In this document: positions 29,501 through 39,678 of the stretch, piece by piece | Layout of the letters: each line of letters starts with the position of its first letter | Numbering within the stretch: position 1 is the first letter of the stretch | Assembly: GCA_003216775.1 (NCBI GenBank) | Contig: QCII01000002.1 | Span: forward strand, 109,493 to 173,492 | From: Prochlorococcus sp. AG-402-K21 | GTDB lineage: Bacteria; Cyanobacteriota; Cyanobacteriia; PCC-6307; Cyanobiaceae | DNA: 64,000 nucleotides | Direction of reading: 5' to 3' | Position numbers and translations under genes: made by a program | Notes under the pieces: generated by a model | The model's input: the letters and a program-made list of their open reading frames with translations, nothing else | Told to the model about the DNA's origin: nothing | Database searches by the model: none

Positions 29501-31105
29501 AGGAGGATTAGTAACTTGCGCAAATCTTTGCTTAAAGTAGTCGTATAAAATATGTGGCTTAGATGAAAGAACTGCTAATGGGATATCGTCGCCCATGCAG
29601 TAGGTAGGCTCTTTAGCTAATGAAGCCATTGAATCTAAGATAAGGTCATTATCTTCCGCTGAAAACCCGTATGCAGTTTGTTGTTGCAACAACTCAAGGT
29701 CTTTTAGTTTGCAATCTTTAACCCATTCATTATTTTCAATTTTTATAGTTCTATTACTGAGAAGATTTTTATAATCATGCCTTTGTGCGGCTTCAGATTT
29801 TACTTCCCAATTTCTTAGGATTCTATTTTGTTGAAAATCAACTGCCAACATTTGTCCCGGTCCTAATCGACCTTTTTCTATTACTCTTTCCTCTTCAAGA
29901 TCTACTACTCCTGTTTCAGAACCCATTATTACAAAACCATCATTTGTGATTGAATATCTTGCTGGTCTTAGGCCATTTCTATCAAGCGTTGCTCCGACAA
30001 AATTTCCATCAGCAAATACAAGGAGTGCTGGACCATCCCAAGCTTCTTGTAGGCTTGCAGAATATTCATAAAAAGCTTTTATATACTCTCTCTCCTCAAG
30101 TTCTGGTTGATCTCTAAATGCTTCAGGAACAAGTTTTAATAATGAGTCAGTAATGGGCTGACCTGAACGAATATTGATTTCAAGAGTTGCATCAAGATTT
30201 GATGAATCACTTTTGTTTACATCTACAATGGGCTTAATTTCATTAGATAACTCTCCCCAAAAATCATCTATATATGTTTCTGCAGCTTTAGCCCAATTAA
30301 TATTGCCTAAGAGAGTATTTATTTCGCCATTATGACCCAAAAATCTCATGGGTTGAGCTAGTGGCCATTTTGGAAGTGTATTAGTACTAAATCTACGATG
30401 ATAAACAGAAAATGAAACTTTAAAACGCTCTTCTTTTAGATCTTGATAAAACTCGGATAATATTTCAGAGCGAACCATACCTTTATAAACAACTGTTTGA
30501 GAACTTAGTGAGGCAAAATAAAATTCACAATCCCCAACATCGTTTTTAAAGGTATCTCTTATTTTTTTTTCAATTCTTTTCCTTAATTGAAATAAAAGCC
30601 TTTCAACATCCTTATGATCTTTTTTATCTATATATAAAATCCATTGACAGATGAATGGAGCATTTGATTTAGCTAAAGGACCTAAAACTTCATTATTAAC
30701 TGGCACTGTTCTCCAAGATGTGGTGTTGATTCTTAATTTTTCTGCTTCCTGATTACAAATTGATTTACATTCTTCAATTTTTTCTTTTTTGTTAGGCATA
30801 AAAACCATGCCTAAACCTCTATTAAAATTATGTTTATTTTTTAGATTCGTTCCCTCTTCTAAGTATTGCCATGGAATCGAACATAAAATTCCTGCTCCAT
30901 CTCCTGAGTCACTATCTCCTCCACAACCTCCTCTATGCTCCATGCAGTTAAGGCCTTTAAGGGATTGTTTGAGGATCCAGTTACTCTCTACCCCTTTAAC
31001 ATTTGCTATGAAACCCACTCCACAAGCATCTTTTTCACCAATTATTCCATTTGGGGAATAACTATCTTGATATGGCCTAACGATTCTTTTGTTACTCTCT
31101 CCCAT
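26531..31105 (-). CDS. glsF: Glutamate synthase, ferredoxin-dependent type (large subunit)
   Basis: This 1524-residue protein makes glutamate from glutamine and 2-oxoglutarate, the second step of the GS-GOGAT route. The N-terminal glutaminase nucleophile is C28 in EKDACGVGF, so residues 1-27 are a removable propeptide. The central FMN and 3Fe-4S region includes GGKSNSGEGGEDPARF and the Cys cluster in MARVCHTNKCPVGVATQ. A C-terminal GXGXG beta-helix (GNTGFNGELNLNFKGYAGQSFG) closes it. Picocyanobacterial GOGATs draw electrons from ferredoxin, and no gltD small subunit lies nearby. It is divergent from rpsL. Confidence 0.95.
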   Translation of the reverse strand: MGESNKRIVRPYQDSYSPNGIIGEKDACGVGFIANVKGVESNWILKQSLKGLNCMEHRGGCGGDSDSGDGAGILCSIPWQYLEEGTNLKNKHNFNRGLGMVFMPNKKEKIEECKSICNQEAEKLRINTTSWRTVPVNNEVLGPLAKSNAPFICQWILYIDKKDHKDVERLLFQLRKRIEKKIRDTFKNDVGDCEFYFASLSSQTVVYKGMVRSEILSEFYQDLKEERFKVSFSVYHRRFSTNTLPKWPLAQPMRFLGHNGEINTLLGNINWAKAAETYIDDFWGELSNEIKPIVDVNKSDSSNLDATLEINIRSGQPITDSLLKLVPEAFRDQPELEEREYIKAFYEYSASLQEAWDGPALLVFADGNFVGATLDRNGLRPARYSITNDGFVIMGSETGVVDLEEERVIEKGRLGPGQMLAVDFQQNRILRNWEVKSEAAQRHDYKNLLSNRTIKIENNEWVKDCKLKDLELLQQQTAYGFSAEDNDLILDSMASLAKEPTYCMGDDIPLAVLSSKPHILYDYFKQRFAQVTNPPIDPLREKLVMSLEMHLGERCTPFEIKDAKPFIHLQSPILNEEELISIKKSKIKSQTISSLFDLEEGIQGLENQLKLICKQSELSIKEGCSLIIISDKGINPKKTFIPPLLAVGAIHHYLLKKEIRLKASLIIETGQCWSTHHLACLIGYGASAVCPWLTFEAGRHWLKHPKTQKLIDSKKINPLSIIDVQENIKKALEDGLRKILSKIGISLLSSYHGAQIFEAVGLGSDLIKIAFDGTTSRIAGITLKELTNETLSIHTKAYPEIDLKKLEFLGFVQFRNNGEYHSNNPEMSKVLHSAVKQGPGYDHFETYKKLISNRPTTSLRDLLTINSNRKSIPLEEVESVESICKRFCTGGMSLGALSREAHEVLAVAMNRIGGKSNSGEGGEDPARFNVLNDIDENTQSATLPFIKGLENGDTACSAIKQIASGRFGVTPEYLRSGKQLEIKMAQGAKPGEGGQLPGPKVDSYIAKLRNSKPGVALISPPPHHDIYSIEDLAQLIHDLHQIHPKAKVSVKLVSEIGIGTIAAGVSKANADVIQISGHDGGTGASPLSSIKHAGLPWELGVAEVHKSLLENNLRERVILRTDGGLKTGWDVVIAALLGAEEYGFGSVAMIAEGCIMARVCHTNKCPVGVATQKEELRKRFKGIPENVVNFFLYIAEEVRQIMSSIGVSNMEELIGNKEFLSARNISLPKTSNIDLSSLVNNEYSITDRSWLKHSKNAHSNGSVLEDEFLSDTEFIDSIKNHEKLTKAIEIKNTDRSVCAKISGEIAEIHGNTGFNGELNLNFKGYAGQSFGAFLLKGMNVQLIGEANDYVCKGMNGGILTIVPPKINEISSEQVILGNTCLYGATGGKLFALGKSGERFAVRNSGATAVTEGAGDHCCEYMTGGKVVILGSTGRNIGAGMTGGIAFIIDEKNDLSNKVNKEIVSIHQITSSKQENILLEIIREYQAKTNSLKAAKIIENWSHFKSTFKLIVPPSEEEMLGIKKM

Positions 31106-31300
31106 AGATTATTTAATTCTATTTAGTTATTTATGTATTCCTATTATAAAAATAAATATGAAAATAAATCTAAAGATAATGAATATTTACCAAAGAATCT
31201 TAATTTACCAAATTTTTTGAAAAAAATGATTAAAAACTTTTAGTTGGAGCTCGTAAAAGGTTATGATAGTTAAATGTTTATTTTTATCTAAATATAATAG

Positions 31301-31675
31301 ATGCCCACCATCTCACAATTAATTGGCTCAGAAAGAAAACGTCTGACTAAGAAAACAAAGTCTCCTGCATTAAAAGCTTGCCCTGAGAGAAGAGGGGTAT
31401 GTACGAGAGTTTATACATCAACGCCCAAAAAACCTAATTCAGCTTTGAGAAAAGTTGCGAGGGTTAGATTAACTTCTGGTTTTGAAGTGACGGCTTATAT
31501 ACCGGGAATTGGTCATAATTTGCAAGAACACTCTGTAGTACTACTTAGGGGTGGAAGAGTTAAGGATTTACCAGGAGTTAGATATCATATAATAAGAGGA
31601 ACTTTAGATACGGCTGGAGTCAAAGATAGACGTCAATCTAGATCTAAGTATGGCGCAAAAGCTCCAAAAAATTAA
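31301..31675 (+). CDS. rpsL: 30S ribosomal protein S12
   Basis: S12, 124 residues, lies at the decoding centre. [46 protein letters not shown], and [14 protein letters not shown] are hallmark segments. The Lys residues where streptomycin-resistance changes occur in other bacteria are wild type. It opens the str operon. A TATGAT at 31262-31267 could be its -10 box. Confidence 0.98.
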   Translation: MPTISQLIGSERKRLTKKTKSPALKACPERRGVCTRVYTSTPKKPNSALRKVARVRLTSGFEVTAYIPGIGHNLQEHSVVLLRGGRVKDLPGVRYHIIRGTLDTAGVKDRRQSRSKYGAKAPKN

Positions 31676-31699
31676 TTTGTAAACATCACTTTTTTAAAA

Positions 31700-32170
31700 A
31701 TGTCACGTCGTAATGCAGCAGTAAAAAGACCAGTTCTACCAGATCCTCAATTTAATAGTCGTCTTGCTTCAATGATGATTTCTAGATTGATGAAACATGG
31801 TAAAAAATCTACAGCTCAAAGAATATTGTCTGATGCTTTTTCTTTAATAAGTGAGAGATCAGGGGGAAATGCTGTTGAATTATTTGAGACTGCTGTAAAA
31901 AATGCTACTCCTCTTGTCGAGGTAAGAGCTAGAAGAGTAGGTGGTGCAACATATCAAGTACCTATGGAAGTACGTCAAGAGAGGGGCACGGCTATGGCAC
32001 TGAGATGGCTCGTTACATTCTCACGTGCAAGGAATGGTAAAAGTATGTCCCAAAAACTTGCTGGTGAGTTAATGGATGCAGCGAATGAAACTGGTAGTGC
32101 AGTTAAAAAAAGAGAAGATACTCATAAAATGGCTGAAGCTAATAAAGCTTTTGCACATTACAGATATTAA
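31700..32170 (+). CDS. rpsG: 30S ribosomal protein S7
   Basis: S7, 156 residues, nucleates assembly of the head of the small subunit. [45 protein letters not shown], and [20 protein letters not shown] are family segments. It follows rpsL by 24 bases; a 97-base gap then precedes fusA. Confidence 0.98.
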   Translation: MSRRNAAVKRPVLPDPQFNSRLASMMISRLMKHGKKSTAQRILSDAFSLISERSGGNAVELFETAVKNATPLVEVRARRVGGATYQVPMEVRQERGTAMALRWLVTFSRARNGKSMSQKLAGELMDAANETGSAVKKREDTHKMAEANKAFAHYRY

Positions 32171-32267
32171 TTTCGTCAAAAAGGTACTTAAGTAGTTTAT
32201 TATTATTAAAGTTTACTTTTAGTGTGAACTATACTTATCAAAAATTATTTTATTTGGAGCTTTAAAA

Positions 32268-34343
32268 TTGGCACGCGACTTTCCCCTAGAACGAGTAAGG
32301 AACATAGGTATAGCCGCTCATATTGATGCAGGGAAGACAACAACAACTGAAAGAATCTTATTTTATTCAGGTGTGGTCCACAAGATAGGAGAGGTTCATG
32401 ATGGTGCCGCTGTAACAGATTGGATGGCTCAAGAAAGAGAGAGAGGAATTACTATTACTGCTGCTGCAATATCTACAAGTTGGCAAGATCACAGAATAAA
32501 CATTATAGACACCCCAGGACACGTTGACTTTACTATTGAAGTGGAAAGATCAATGCGCGTCTTGGATGGAGTTATTGCAGTATTTTGCGCTGTTGGGGGA
32601 GTACAGCCTCAATCTGAAACAGTTTGGCGTCAAGCAGATAGATACTCTGTCCCAAGAATGGTTTTTGTTAACAAAATGGACAGAACTGGTGCAGATTTTT
32701 TAAAGGTTAATAATCAAATTAAAGATCGATTAAAGGCAAATGCATTACCAATTCAGCTACCTATTGGAGCTGAAGGTGATTTAACAGGCATTATTGATTT
32801 AGTTGCTAACAAAGCGTATCTTTACAAAAATGACCTAGGAACTGATATTGAAGAAGCACCAATTCCATCTGAAATGGTCGCTGAAGCTGCTGAGTGGAGA
32901 AATAAGTTAATGGAGAGCGTAGCAGAAAATGATGAAGAGTTAATAGAAATATTTCTAGAAACAGGAGAATTATCTGAAGAACAACTTAAAAAAGGTATTA
33001 GAGAAGGGGTTTTAAAACATGGATTGGTTCCAGTGTTGTGCGGTTCGGCTTTTAAGAATAAAGGAGTCCAACTTGTTTTAGATGCTGTTGTTGATTACTT
33101 GCCAGCTCCAGTTGATGTGAAACCAATACAAGGTGTTTTACCAAGTGGTAAAGAAGATGTTAGGCCTTCAGATGATAATGCTCCTTTTAGTGCATTAGCG
33201 TTCAAAGTGATGTCTGATCCTTATGGAAAATTAACTTTTGTAAGAATGTATTCGGGAGTTCTCTCAAAAGGAAGTTACGTAATGAATTCTACTAAAGATG
33301 CAAAAGAGAGAATTTCTAGATTAGTAATTCTAAAGGCTGATGAAAGAGAGGAAGTTGATGAATTAAGGGCTGGAGATTTAGGAGCTGTTTTAGGCCTTAA
33401 GAACACAACAACTGGCGACACTTTATGTAATACAGATGATCCTATTGTTTTAGAGACTTTGTTTATTCCTGAACCAGTTATCTCAGTTGCTGTTGAGCCA
33501 AAAACTAAAGGTGATATGGAAAAATTATCAAAAGCTTTAACCGCTTTGTCTGAAGAAGATCCAACTTTTAGGGTGAGTACAGATCCTGAAACAAACCAAA
33601 CTGTAATTGCAGGTATGGGTGAGTTGCACCTAGAAATCCTTGTTGACAGAATGTTAAGGGAATTTAAAGTTGAAGCTAATATTGGAGCTCCTCAGGTTTC
33701 ATACAGAGAGACCATTAGGTCTAGTTCTAAAGGTGAAGGAAAATATGCAAGACAAACTGGAGGAAAAGGTCAATACGGTCATGTAATAATTGAAATGGAA
33801 CCTGCTGAAGTTGGTAAAGGTTTTGAATTTGTCAACAAAATTGTTGGTGGGGCTGTACCAAAAGAGTATATTGGCCCTGCATCTAATGGAATGAAAGAAA
33901 CATGTGAATCTGGTGTTCTTGCCGGTTATCCACTCATTGATGTAAAAGTAACACTAGTCGATGGTTCATTCCACGATGTAGACTCATCTGAAATGGCCTT
34001 CAAAATTGCAGGTTCCATGGCTTTTAAAGATGGGGTTAAAAAATGCAATCCTGTCCTGTTAGAGCCTATGATGAAAGTTGAGGTCGAAAGTCCTGATGAC
34101 TTTCTTGGATCTGTAATTGGTGACCTCTCTTCTAGAAGAGGTCAAGTAGAAGGACAATCTGTTGATGATGGATTGTCTAAGGTTCAGGCCAAAGTGCCCT
34201 TAGCCGAAATGTTCGGTTATGCCACTCAACTCCGATCAATGACTCAAGGTCGGGGTATATTTTCAATGGAGTTCGCAAATTATGAGGAAGTTCCCCGTAA
34301 TGTTGCTGAAGCTATCATTTCCAAGAATCAGGGCAACTCCTGA
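32268..34343 (+). CDS. fusA: Elongation factor G
   Basis: EF-G, 691 residues, drives ribosome translocation with GTP. The G1 loop is [16 protein letters not shown] (about 16-31), followed by [17 protein letters not shown] and NKMD. Later domains include [21 protein letters not shown] and a C-terminal [10 protein letters not shown]. The start is TTG, preceded by GGAG about 10 bases upstream. It is the third gene of the str operon. Confidence 0.98.
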   Translation: MARDFPLERVRNIGIAAHIDAGKTTTTERILFYSGVVHKIGEVHDGAAVTDWMAQERERGITITAAAISTSWQDHRINIIDTPGHVDFTIEVERSMRVLDGVIAVFCAVGGVQPQSETVWRQADRYSVPRMVFVNKMDRTGADFLKVNNQIKDRLKANALPIQLPIGAEGDLTGIIDLVANKAYLYKNDLGTDIEEAPIPSEMVAEAAEWRNKLMESVAENDEELIEIFLETGELSEEQLKKGIREGVLKHGLVPVLCGSAFKNKGVQLVLDAVVDYLPAPVDVKPIQGVLPSGKEDVRPSDDNAPFSALAFKVMSDPYGKLTFVRMYSGVLSKGSYVMNSTKDAKERISRLVILKADEREEVDELRAGDLGAVLGLKNTTTGDTLCNTDDPIVLETLFIPEPVISVAVEPKTKGDMEKLSKALTALSEEDPTFRVSTDPETNQTVIAGMGELHLEILVDRMLREFKVEANIGAPQVSYRETIRSSSKGEGKYARQTGGKGQYGHVIIEMEPAEVGKGFEFVNKIVGGAVPKEYIGPASNGMKETCESGVLAGYPLIDVKVTLVDGSFHDVDSSEMAFKIAGSMAFKDGVKKCNPVLLEPMMKVEVESPDDFLGSVIGDLSSRRGQVEGQSVDDGLSKVQAKVPLAEMFGYATQLRSMTQGRGIFSMEFANYEEVPRNVAEAIISKNQGNS

Positions 34344-34388
34344 TCTCTAAACTAAAACACTCTTAAACCCTCGATTCTTTAATTCAAA

Positions 34389-35588
34389 ATGGCTCGCGAG
34401 AAGTTCGAAAGGAACAAACCACATGTCAACATAGGTACTATTGGCCACGTTGATCATGGAAAAACAACACTTACTGCTGCTATTACAAACGTATTAGCAA
34501 AAAAAGGTCAAGCTCAAGCTCAAGACTACGGAGACATTGATGGTGCTCCTGAAGAAAGAGAGCGTGGCATTACTATTAATACAGCACATGTCGAATATGA
34601 AACTGAAGGCAGACATTATGCTCATGTTGATTGTCCAGGACATGCTGATTATGTAAAAAACATGATTACCGGAGCCGCCCAAATGGACGGAGCTATTCTT
34701 GTTTGTGCAGCTACAGATGGCCCTATGGCCCAAACAAAAGAGCACATTCTTCTAGCTAAACAGGTTGGAGTTCCCGCTCTTGTAGTTGCTCTCAATAAGT
34801 GCGATATGGTCGATGATGAAGAGATTATTGAACTTGTTGAAATGGAAATCCGAGAACTATTAGATAGTTATGACTTCCCTGGGGATGATATTCCTATAGT
34901 TCAAGTCTCTGGTTTAAAAGCTCTTGAAGGCGATTCTACTTGGGAATCAAAAATTGAAGAATTAATGAAAGCAGTTGATGCTAGTATCCCTGAACCTGAA
35001 AGAGAGGTAGATAAACCATTCTTGATGGCAGTTGAAGATGTTTTCTCTATTACAGGTAGAGGAACTGTAGCTACTGGAAGAATTGAAAGAGGTAAAGTTA
35101 AGGTTGGAGAAGAAGTAGAAATAGTTGGAATAAGAGACACAAGACTAACAACTGTTACTGGTGTTGAAATGTTCCGTAAACTTCTTGATGAAGGTATGGC
35201 TGGCGATAATGTTGGTCTACTTTTACGTGGTGTTCAGAAAGAGGATATAGAAAGAGGAATGGTTCTCGTGAAGAAAGGATCAATTACTCCTCATACTCAG
35301 TTTGAAGGAGAAGTTTATGTTCTTAAGAAAGAGGAAGGCGGAAGACATACACCTTTCTTCGCAGGATATAGACCCCAGTTTTATATCAGAACAACTGATG
35401 TAACGGGTCAAATCACAGCATTTACCTCTGATGATGGTTCTAATGTTGAAATGGTTATGCCTGGCGACAGAATTAAGATGACTGGAGAATTGATTTGTCC
35501 AGTAGCTATTGAACAAGGTATGCGCTTTGCAATCCGCGAAGGCGGACGTACTATTGGTGCTGGAGTTGTTTCTAAAATTCTCAAATAA
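34389..35588 (+). CDS. tuf: Elongation factor Tu
   Basis: EF-Tu, 399 residues, delivers aminoacyl-tRNA to the ribosome. [53 protein letters not shown] and NKCDMVDD are the GTPase motifs. The C-terminus [14 protein letters not shown] is conserved. It follows fusA by 45 bases. A 9-bp hairpin separates it from rpsJ. Confidence 0.99.
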
Positions 35589-35641
35589 TTTATTTGCATT
35601 TTAAGAATCAAACCTCAATCACTTAAACTAGTTAATGAATA

Positions 35642-35666
35642 AGGGTCATTGTTAATTAATGACCCT
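35642..35666 (+). promoter_or_regulatory. 9-bp hairpin between tuf and rpsJ
   Basis: AGGGTCATT (35642-35650) and AATGACCCT (35658-35666) are perfectly complementary with a 7-base loop. No T run follows, so it is not a standard intrinsic terminator. It may be a pause, processing or mRNA-stabilising element that sets different levels of tuf and rpsJ. Confidence 0.6.
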
Positions 35667-35688
35667 ACACTAGAGATTATTTGAAATT

Positions 35689-36009
35689 ATGACCGCATCA
35701 ATTGCACAACAAAAAATAAGAATAAGACTCAAAGCATTTGATAGAAGAATGCTTGACTTATCTTGCGATAAAATAATTCAGACTGCTGATACAACATCTG
35801 CTTCGGCAATAGGTCCAATTCCTTTACCTACAAAAAGGAAGATCTATTGTGTCCTAAGGTCACCTCATGTTGATAAAGATTCTAGAGAACATTTTGAAAC
35901 AAGAACTCATCGAAGAATAATTGATATTTATAGTCCTTCCGCAAAAACTATTGATGCTTTAATGAAGTTAGATCTTCCTAGTGGTGTAGATATAGAAGTT
36001 AAACTATAA
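35689..36009 (+). CDS. rpsJ: 30S ribosomal protein S10
   Basis: S10, 106 residues, belongs to the head of the small subunit and also serves in antitermination as Nus[61 protein letters not shown], and [14 protein letters not shown] identify it. In cyanobacteria rpsJ follows tuf in the str operon and is absent from the S10 operon, as here. Confidence 0.98.
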   Translation: MTASIAQQKIRIRLKAFDRRMLDLSCDKIIQTADTTSASAIGPIPLPTKRKIYCVLRSPHVDKDSREHFETRTHRRIIDIYSPSAKTIDALMKLDLPSGVDIEVKL

Positions 36010-36064
36010 GAAATCCCAAAAACGACTTAAATTGATTAAGATAAAAGTTATATATGAGGTTTAG

Positions 36065-36721
36065 ATGGGAGAGCTCTCAGTAAGGGAATTACCTTTATTT
36101 CCTTTGCCAGAAGTAGTCCTTTTTCCTCAAGAGGTGTTGCCTTTACACATCTTTGAATCGAGATACAGAATAATGCTTCAATCTGTCCTAGAGACCGATT
36201 CTATGTTTGGAGTCGTAAAGTGGGATCCAACTTCTAAAAGTATGGCGAATGTCGGCTGCTGTGCCCAAATAATCAAACATCAAACTGCAAATGATGGTAG
36301 AAGTAATATTGTTACTCTTGGACAACAAAGATTTCAAGTCCTAGAAATCATTCGTTCAACACCATTTTGTTCAGCAATGGTGAGTTGGATTAGTGATGAT
36401 AATATTGATAACTTTCAAAAATTAGATTCACTAAAAGATTCAGTTACTGAAGCACTTAGTGACGTTATTAATCTAACTGGTAAATTGACAAATACCAAGA
36501 AAAATTTACCCGATAAATTACCTAATAATCCCATGGAATTATCATTTTGGATTGGAGCGCACTTGGGTGGACCTGTTGCGGATGAGCAACAAAGACTTTT
36601 AGAAGAAAGAAATACTTATACTCGTTTGCAAAGAGAATATGAAATGCTCGACCATACAAGAAAACAACTTGCAGCAAGAACTGCCTTGAAGGAAAGTTTT
36701 CCTGATATAAAAGAAAATTAA
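36065..36721 (+). CDS. Stand-alone LON substrate-binding domain protein
   Basis: This 218-residue protein matches the N-terminal domain of Lon protease: ELPLFPLPEVVLFPQEVLPLHIFESRYRIMLQ, then GVVKWDPTSKSMANVGCCAQI. No AAA+ or Ser-Lys protease domain follows. Such PUA-like LON domain proteins are common in cyanobacteria and plastids, and are thought to bind substrates; the true role is unknown. Its stop is immediately followed by the ATG of the methyltransferase, suggesting cotranscription. Confidence 0.85.
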   Translation: MGELSVRELPLFPLPEVVLFPQEVLPLHIFESRYRIMLQSVLETDSMFGVVKWDPTSKSMANVGCCAQIIKHQTANDGRSNIVTLGQQRFQVLEIIRSTPFCSAMVSWISDDNIDNFQKLDSLKDSVTEALSDVINLTGKLTNTKKNLPDKLPNNPMELSFWIGAHLGGPVADEQQRLLEERNTYTRLQREYEMLDHTRKQLAARTALKESFPDIKEN

Positions 36722-37657
36722 ATGCTTGAATTAACCCTAATTTTTTTTTTACTGGTTTTAGTTCTTTTATCTTTATCTCTCCTATGGAGAATTAATGCTA
36801 GAAAATTTATTTCTTCCGATACTGTGGCATCGGCATATGATTCTTGGACTCAAGATAAATTACTTGAGAGATTGTGGGGAGAGCATATACATTTGGGCTT
36901 TTATCCCTTAGAAGAAAAAAATATTGATTTTAGAAAGGCTAAGGTTCAGTTTGTGCATGAGTTAGTAAAGTGGAGTGGTTTGGATAAATTGCCAAAAGGT
37001 TCAAGGATTCTTGATGTAGGTTGTGGAATAGGAGGAAGTTCTAGGATTCTTGCAAAATATTATGGTTTTAATGTTACTGGAATAACAATTAGTCCCGCTC
37101 AAGTTAAAAGAGCAAGAGAACTTACTCCTTTTGAACTTAATTGCAATTTCCAAGTTATGGATGCTTTAGATTTGCAATTTGAAGATGGAGCATTTGATGC
37201 GGTTTGGAGTGTTGAGGCTGGTGCACACATGAATGATAAAGCTAAGTTTGCAGATGAAATGCTGAGAACTTTGAGACCTGGGGGTTATCTTGCATTGGCG
37301 GATTGGAATTCAAGAGATCTTAGATCATACCCTCCATCTTTTTTTGAGAAGTTAGTTCTTAAACAATTACTGGAACAGTGGGTACATCCCAATTTTATTA
37401 GTATTAATGAATTCGCTAATATTCTAAGAACTAATAAAAATAGTGCAGGAAGAGTTATTTCTGAAAATTGGAATTCTTATACTAATCCTTCTTGGTATGA
37501 CTCCATTATTGAAGGTATTCGAAGACCCACTGCTATTTTGTCTCTTGGTCCTTTAGCAGTAATAAAGTCCATTAGAGAGATTCCGACAATACTCCTAATG
37601 AATTGGGCATTTAGAAAAGGTTTGATGGAGTTTGGAGTTTATAAATGTAGAGGATAA
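36722..37657 (+). CDS. MPBQ/MSBQ-type methyltransferase (plastoquinone/tocopherol pathway)
   Basis: This 311-residue SAM methyltransferase has an N-terminal membrane helix (LIFFLLVLVLLSLSLLW) and the SAM site ILDVGCGIGGSSRILAKYYG (from about residue 96), then VWSVEAGAHM. It closely resembles, as I recall it, Sll0418 of Synechocystis, which methylates 2-methyl-6-phytyl- and 2-methyl-6-solanesyl-benzoquinol, including the shared WGEHIHLGFY-like segment and TILLMNWAF end. It would act at the thylakoid or plasma membrane. It begins right after the LON gene and converges with pheA, 1 base away. Confidence 0.82.
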   Translation: MLELTLIFFLLVLVLLSLSLLWRINARKFISSDTVASAYDSWTQDKLLERLWGEHIHLGFYPLEEKNIDFRKAKVQFVHELVKWSGLDKLPKGSRILDVGCGIGGSSRILAKYYGFNVTGITISPAQVKRARELTPFELNCNFQVMDALDLQFEDGAFDAVWSVEAGAHMNDKAKFADEMLRTLRPGGYLALADWNSRDLRSYPPSFFEKLVLKQLLEQWVHPNFISINEFANILRTNKNSAGRVISENWNSYTNPSWYDSIIEGIRRPTAILSLGPLAVIKSIREIPTILLMNWAFRKGLMEFGVYKCRG

Positions 37658-37658
37658 A

Positions 37659-38504
37659 TTAATCTAATTCAACATCTTCAGAAAAATAACTGCCAAAGTC
37701 TACAAAGTTCTTACACAAGGGTTTTAAATTATCCTTTAAATCAAGAAAATTTTTAATATTATTCTGATTATTTATTTCTAAATCAATATAAATTATATAT
37801 TCGCCTAACTCTCTTTTAGAAGGCCTAGATTCAATTTTACTCATATTAAATCCAAAATCTGCAATATAATTAATAGCTTTGAGTAAAGCACCAGGTTGGT
37901 TAGAGATTAATGAGAAAGCAAAACTGGCAATATTAGATGGATCAGAATTAGGTTCTTTGCTCAACAATACAAATCTTGTACAATTTCCTGGAACATCATT
38001 AATTGGAAAGGCTAATTCTTTAAGTCCTTCAATTTCAATTAATGATTTTGAACCGATAGCAGCTCTGAACTTACTCCCTTTTACCATATTGACAGCTTCT
38101 GATGTTGAATTTGTTGGAAGAGGGATTGCATTTGGAAGATTCTCTGATAACCATTCTGAACATTGAGCTAATGCTTGGGGATGAGATAATACTTCTGAAA
38201 TAATTGAGAGTTCTCCATCACTAATTAATGCATGTTTAATGGGTAAAACAATTGCTTTATTGATAAATATATCTGGAAATTTCCAAAGAGCATCTAGGGT
38301 AGCTGTAACTCCGCCTTCTACAGAATTTTCAATAGGAACTACAGCAGAATCACAATTGTTGTAGGCTATCGATTTAATGACCGCATGTAGCCCATTACAT
38401 GGTACAAATATAGGAGCCTGAAAATTGGCAAGCTTTGATAATATATGAGCTGCTTTTTCTGCGTATGTCCCTTTAGGACCTAAATATGCAACTTGTTTGC
38501 GCAT
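37659..38504 (-). CDS. pheA: Prephenate dehydratase
   Basis: Prephenate dehydratase converts prephenate to phenylpyruvate for phenylalanine synthesis. The 281-residue protein begins VAYLGPKGTYAEKAA, has VVPIENSVEGGV, and the catalytic TRF motif in GNCTRFVLLSKE. A C-terminal ACT domain (QPGALLKAINYIADFGFNMSKIESRPSK) suggests feedback control by phenylalanine. No chorismate mutase domain is fused. Confidence 0.96.
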   Translation of the reverse strand: MRKQVAYLGPKGTYAEKAAHILSKLANFQAPIFVPCNGLHAVIKSIAYNNCDSAVVPIENSVEGGVTATLDALWKFPDIFINKAIVLPIKHALISDGELSIISEVLSHPQALAQCSEWLSENLPNAIPLPTNSTSEAVNMVKGSKFRAAIGSKSLIEIEGLKELAFPINDVPGNCTRFVLLSKEPNSDPSNIASFAFSLISNQPGALLKAINYIADFGFNMSKIESRPSKRELGEYIIYIDLEINNQNNIKNFLDLKDNLKPLCKNFVDFGSYFSEDVELD

Positions 38505-38556
38505 GATTAAATGTAAGAAAAAAAGAGATCAAATAAGCATTGGAGGACAATAGAAA

Positions 38557-39075
38557 ATGCTATTGTCTTTTGATGCTAAACAGAAATTAAAGCTTTCTGT
38601 AAAACGAAATAAAGAATATCTTTCTAAATATCTTTTGGAAGAAGAAAGAGTTGTGGGAGCAATGCTAGACTCCAAAAAATTAGTATCTGAAGGGGAAGGT
38701 AGATATAAGTATACAGTAACAAGTTTTAAGGTTTTTCAATTAGATATTAACCCTGTTGTTTCAATTGCGGTAGAGAATAAAGATGGGATTTTAAGAATGA
38801 GCGCTCTTGATAGTACATTGGATGGTTTAGGGATTGTAGATGACTTTAACCTTGTTTTGAAAGCCTATTTAGAAGCAACTGATATTGGATTAGAAGGAGA
38901 GGCGCTTTTGGGGGTGTCTGTAAGCCAACCTCCTTTATTAAAGCTGGTACCAAGGAAAATTCTGGAATCTACTGGTCATTCGGTTTTAAATGGCATTTTA
39001 TTGGGTATAAAATCGAGAGTTCAACAGCAATTAGTTAAAGACTTTTTAGAGTGGTGTGAATTAAATAATATTTGA
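38557..39075 (+). CDS. DUF1997 family protein
   Basis: This 172-residue protein resembles the cyanobacterial and plastid DUF1997 family, a START-like domain of unknown role: [25 protein letters not shown] in the middle and [32 protein letters not shown] at the end. No membrane segment is clear. Its end overlaps the end of convergent rnhB by 15 bases. Function is not assigned. Confidence 0.75.
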   Translation: MLLSFDAKQKLKLSVKRNKEYLSKYLLEEERVVGAMLDSKKLVSEGEGRYKYTVTSFKVFQLDINPVVSIAVENKDGILRMSALDSTLDGLGIVDDFNLVLKAYLEATDIGLEGEALLGVSVSQPPLLKLVPRKILESTGHSVLNGILLGIKSRVQQQLVKDFLEWCELNNI

Positions 39076-39678
39076 TTTTCTTAAAAAACTTTTCCTATGA
39101 AGATTAGTTATTCCATTTTCTTTAATAATTGAGAGATGCTCTTGGGTTCCATAACCTTTATTTTTAAATATTGCGTATCCTGAGTATTTTTTGTCTAACC
39201 TTTCCATTAGTTTGTCGCGAGAAACCTTTGCAATGATGCTTGCTGAAGCTATGGCGGTAAATTTCGAGTCTCCAGATACTATATTTTTTTGAATTCCTTC
39301 CCATGGCCTTAACAGTAAGGGCCCATCAATTATTAGTTCAGAAGGTTTTTCTTTTAGTTTTTTTAAAGCTCTTATCATTGATAGTTCTGTTGCAACTCTG
39401 ATGCCGAGCTTATCGATTTCTCTGGTGGAGGATTGTCCAACGCCATAATCTGAACAAAGTAATAAAATTTTGGGCAAAAGTAATTTTCTTCTTTTGGGAG
39501 TTAATTTTTTACTATCCATCACCCCAACTTGTTTTAGGATATATTTATTTTTTTCAGTTAACACAACAACTGCTGAGAAAACAGGACCAAAAACTGCTCC
39601 TCTTCCTACTTCATCTATTCCAACTTCGAATATTTTATTCAATACTTGCTGAAGATCTTCTTCTTTTTTTTCTTGCAT
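39061..39678 (-). CDS. rnhB: Ribonuclease HII
   Basis: RNase HII removes ribonucleotides and RNA in RNA-DNA hybrids. The 205-residue protein shows the catalytic motif [14 protein letters not shown] (D22, E23), [15 protein letters not shown], and [13 protein letters not shown]. It starts 44 bases before the end of rne in another frame, so the two are translationally linked. Its 3' end overlaps the DUF1997 gene. Confidence 0.95.
   Translation of the reverse strand: MQEKKEEDLQQVLNKIFEVGIDEVGRGAVFGPVFSAVVVLTEKNKYILKQVGVMDSKKLTPKRRKLLLPKILLLCSDYGVGQSSTREIDKLGIRVATELSMIRALKKLKEKPSELIIDGPLLLRPWEGIQKNIVSGDSKFTAIASASIIAKVSRDKLMERLDKKYSGYAIFKNKGYGTQEHLSIIKENGITNLHRKSFLRKSNII

Noticed and set aside
34494..35611. 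Several minus-strand open frames across tuf
   Set aside because: They are shadow frames of the highly conserved EF-Tu gene with no independent support.
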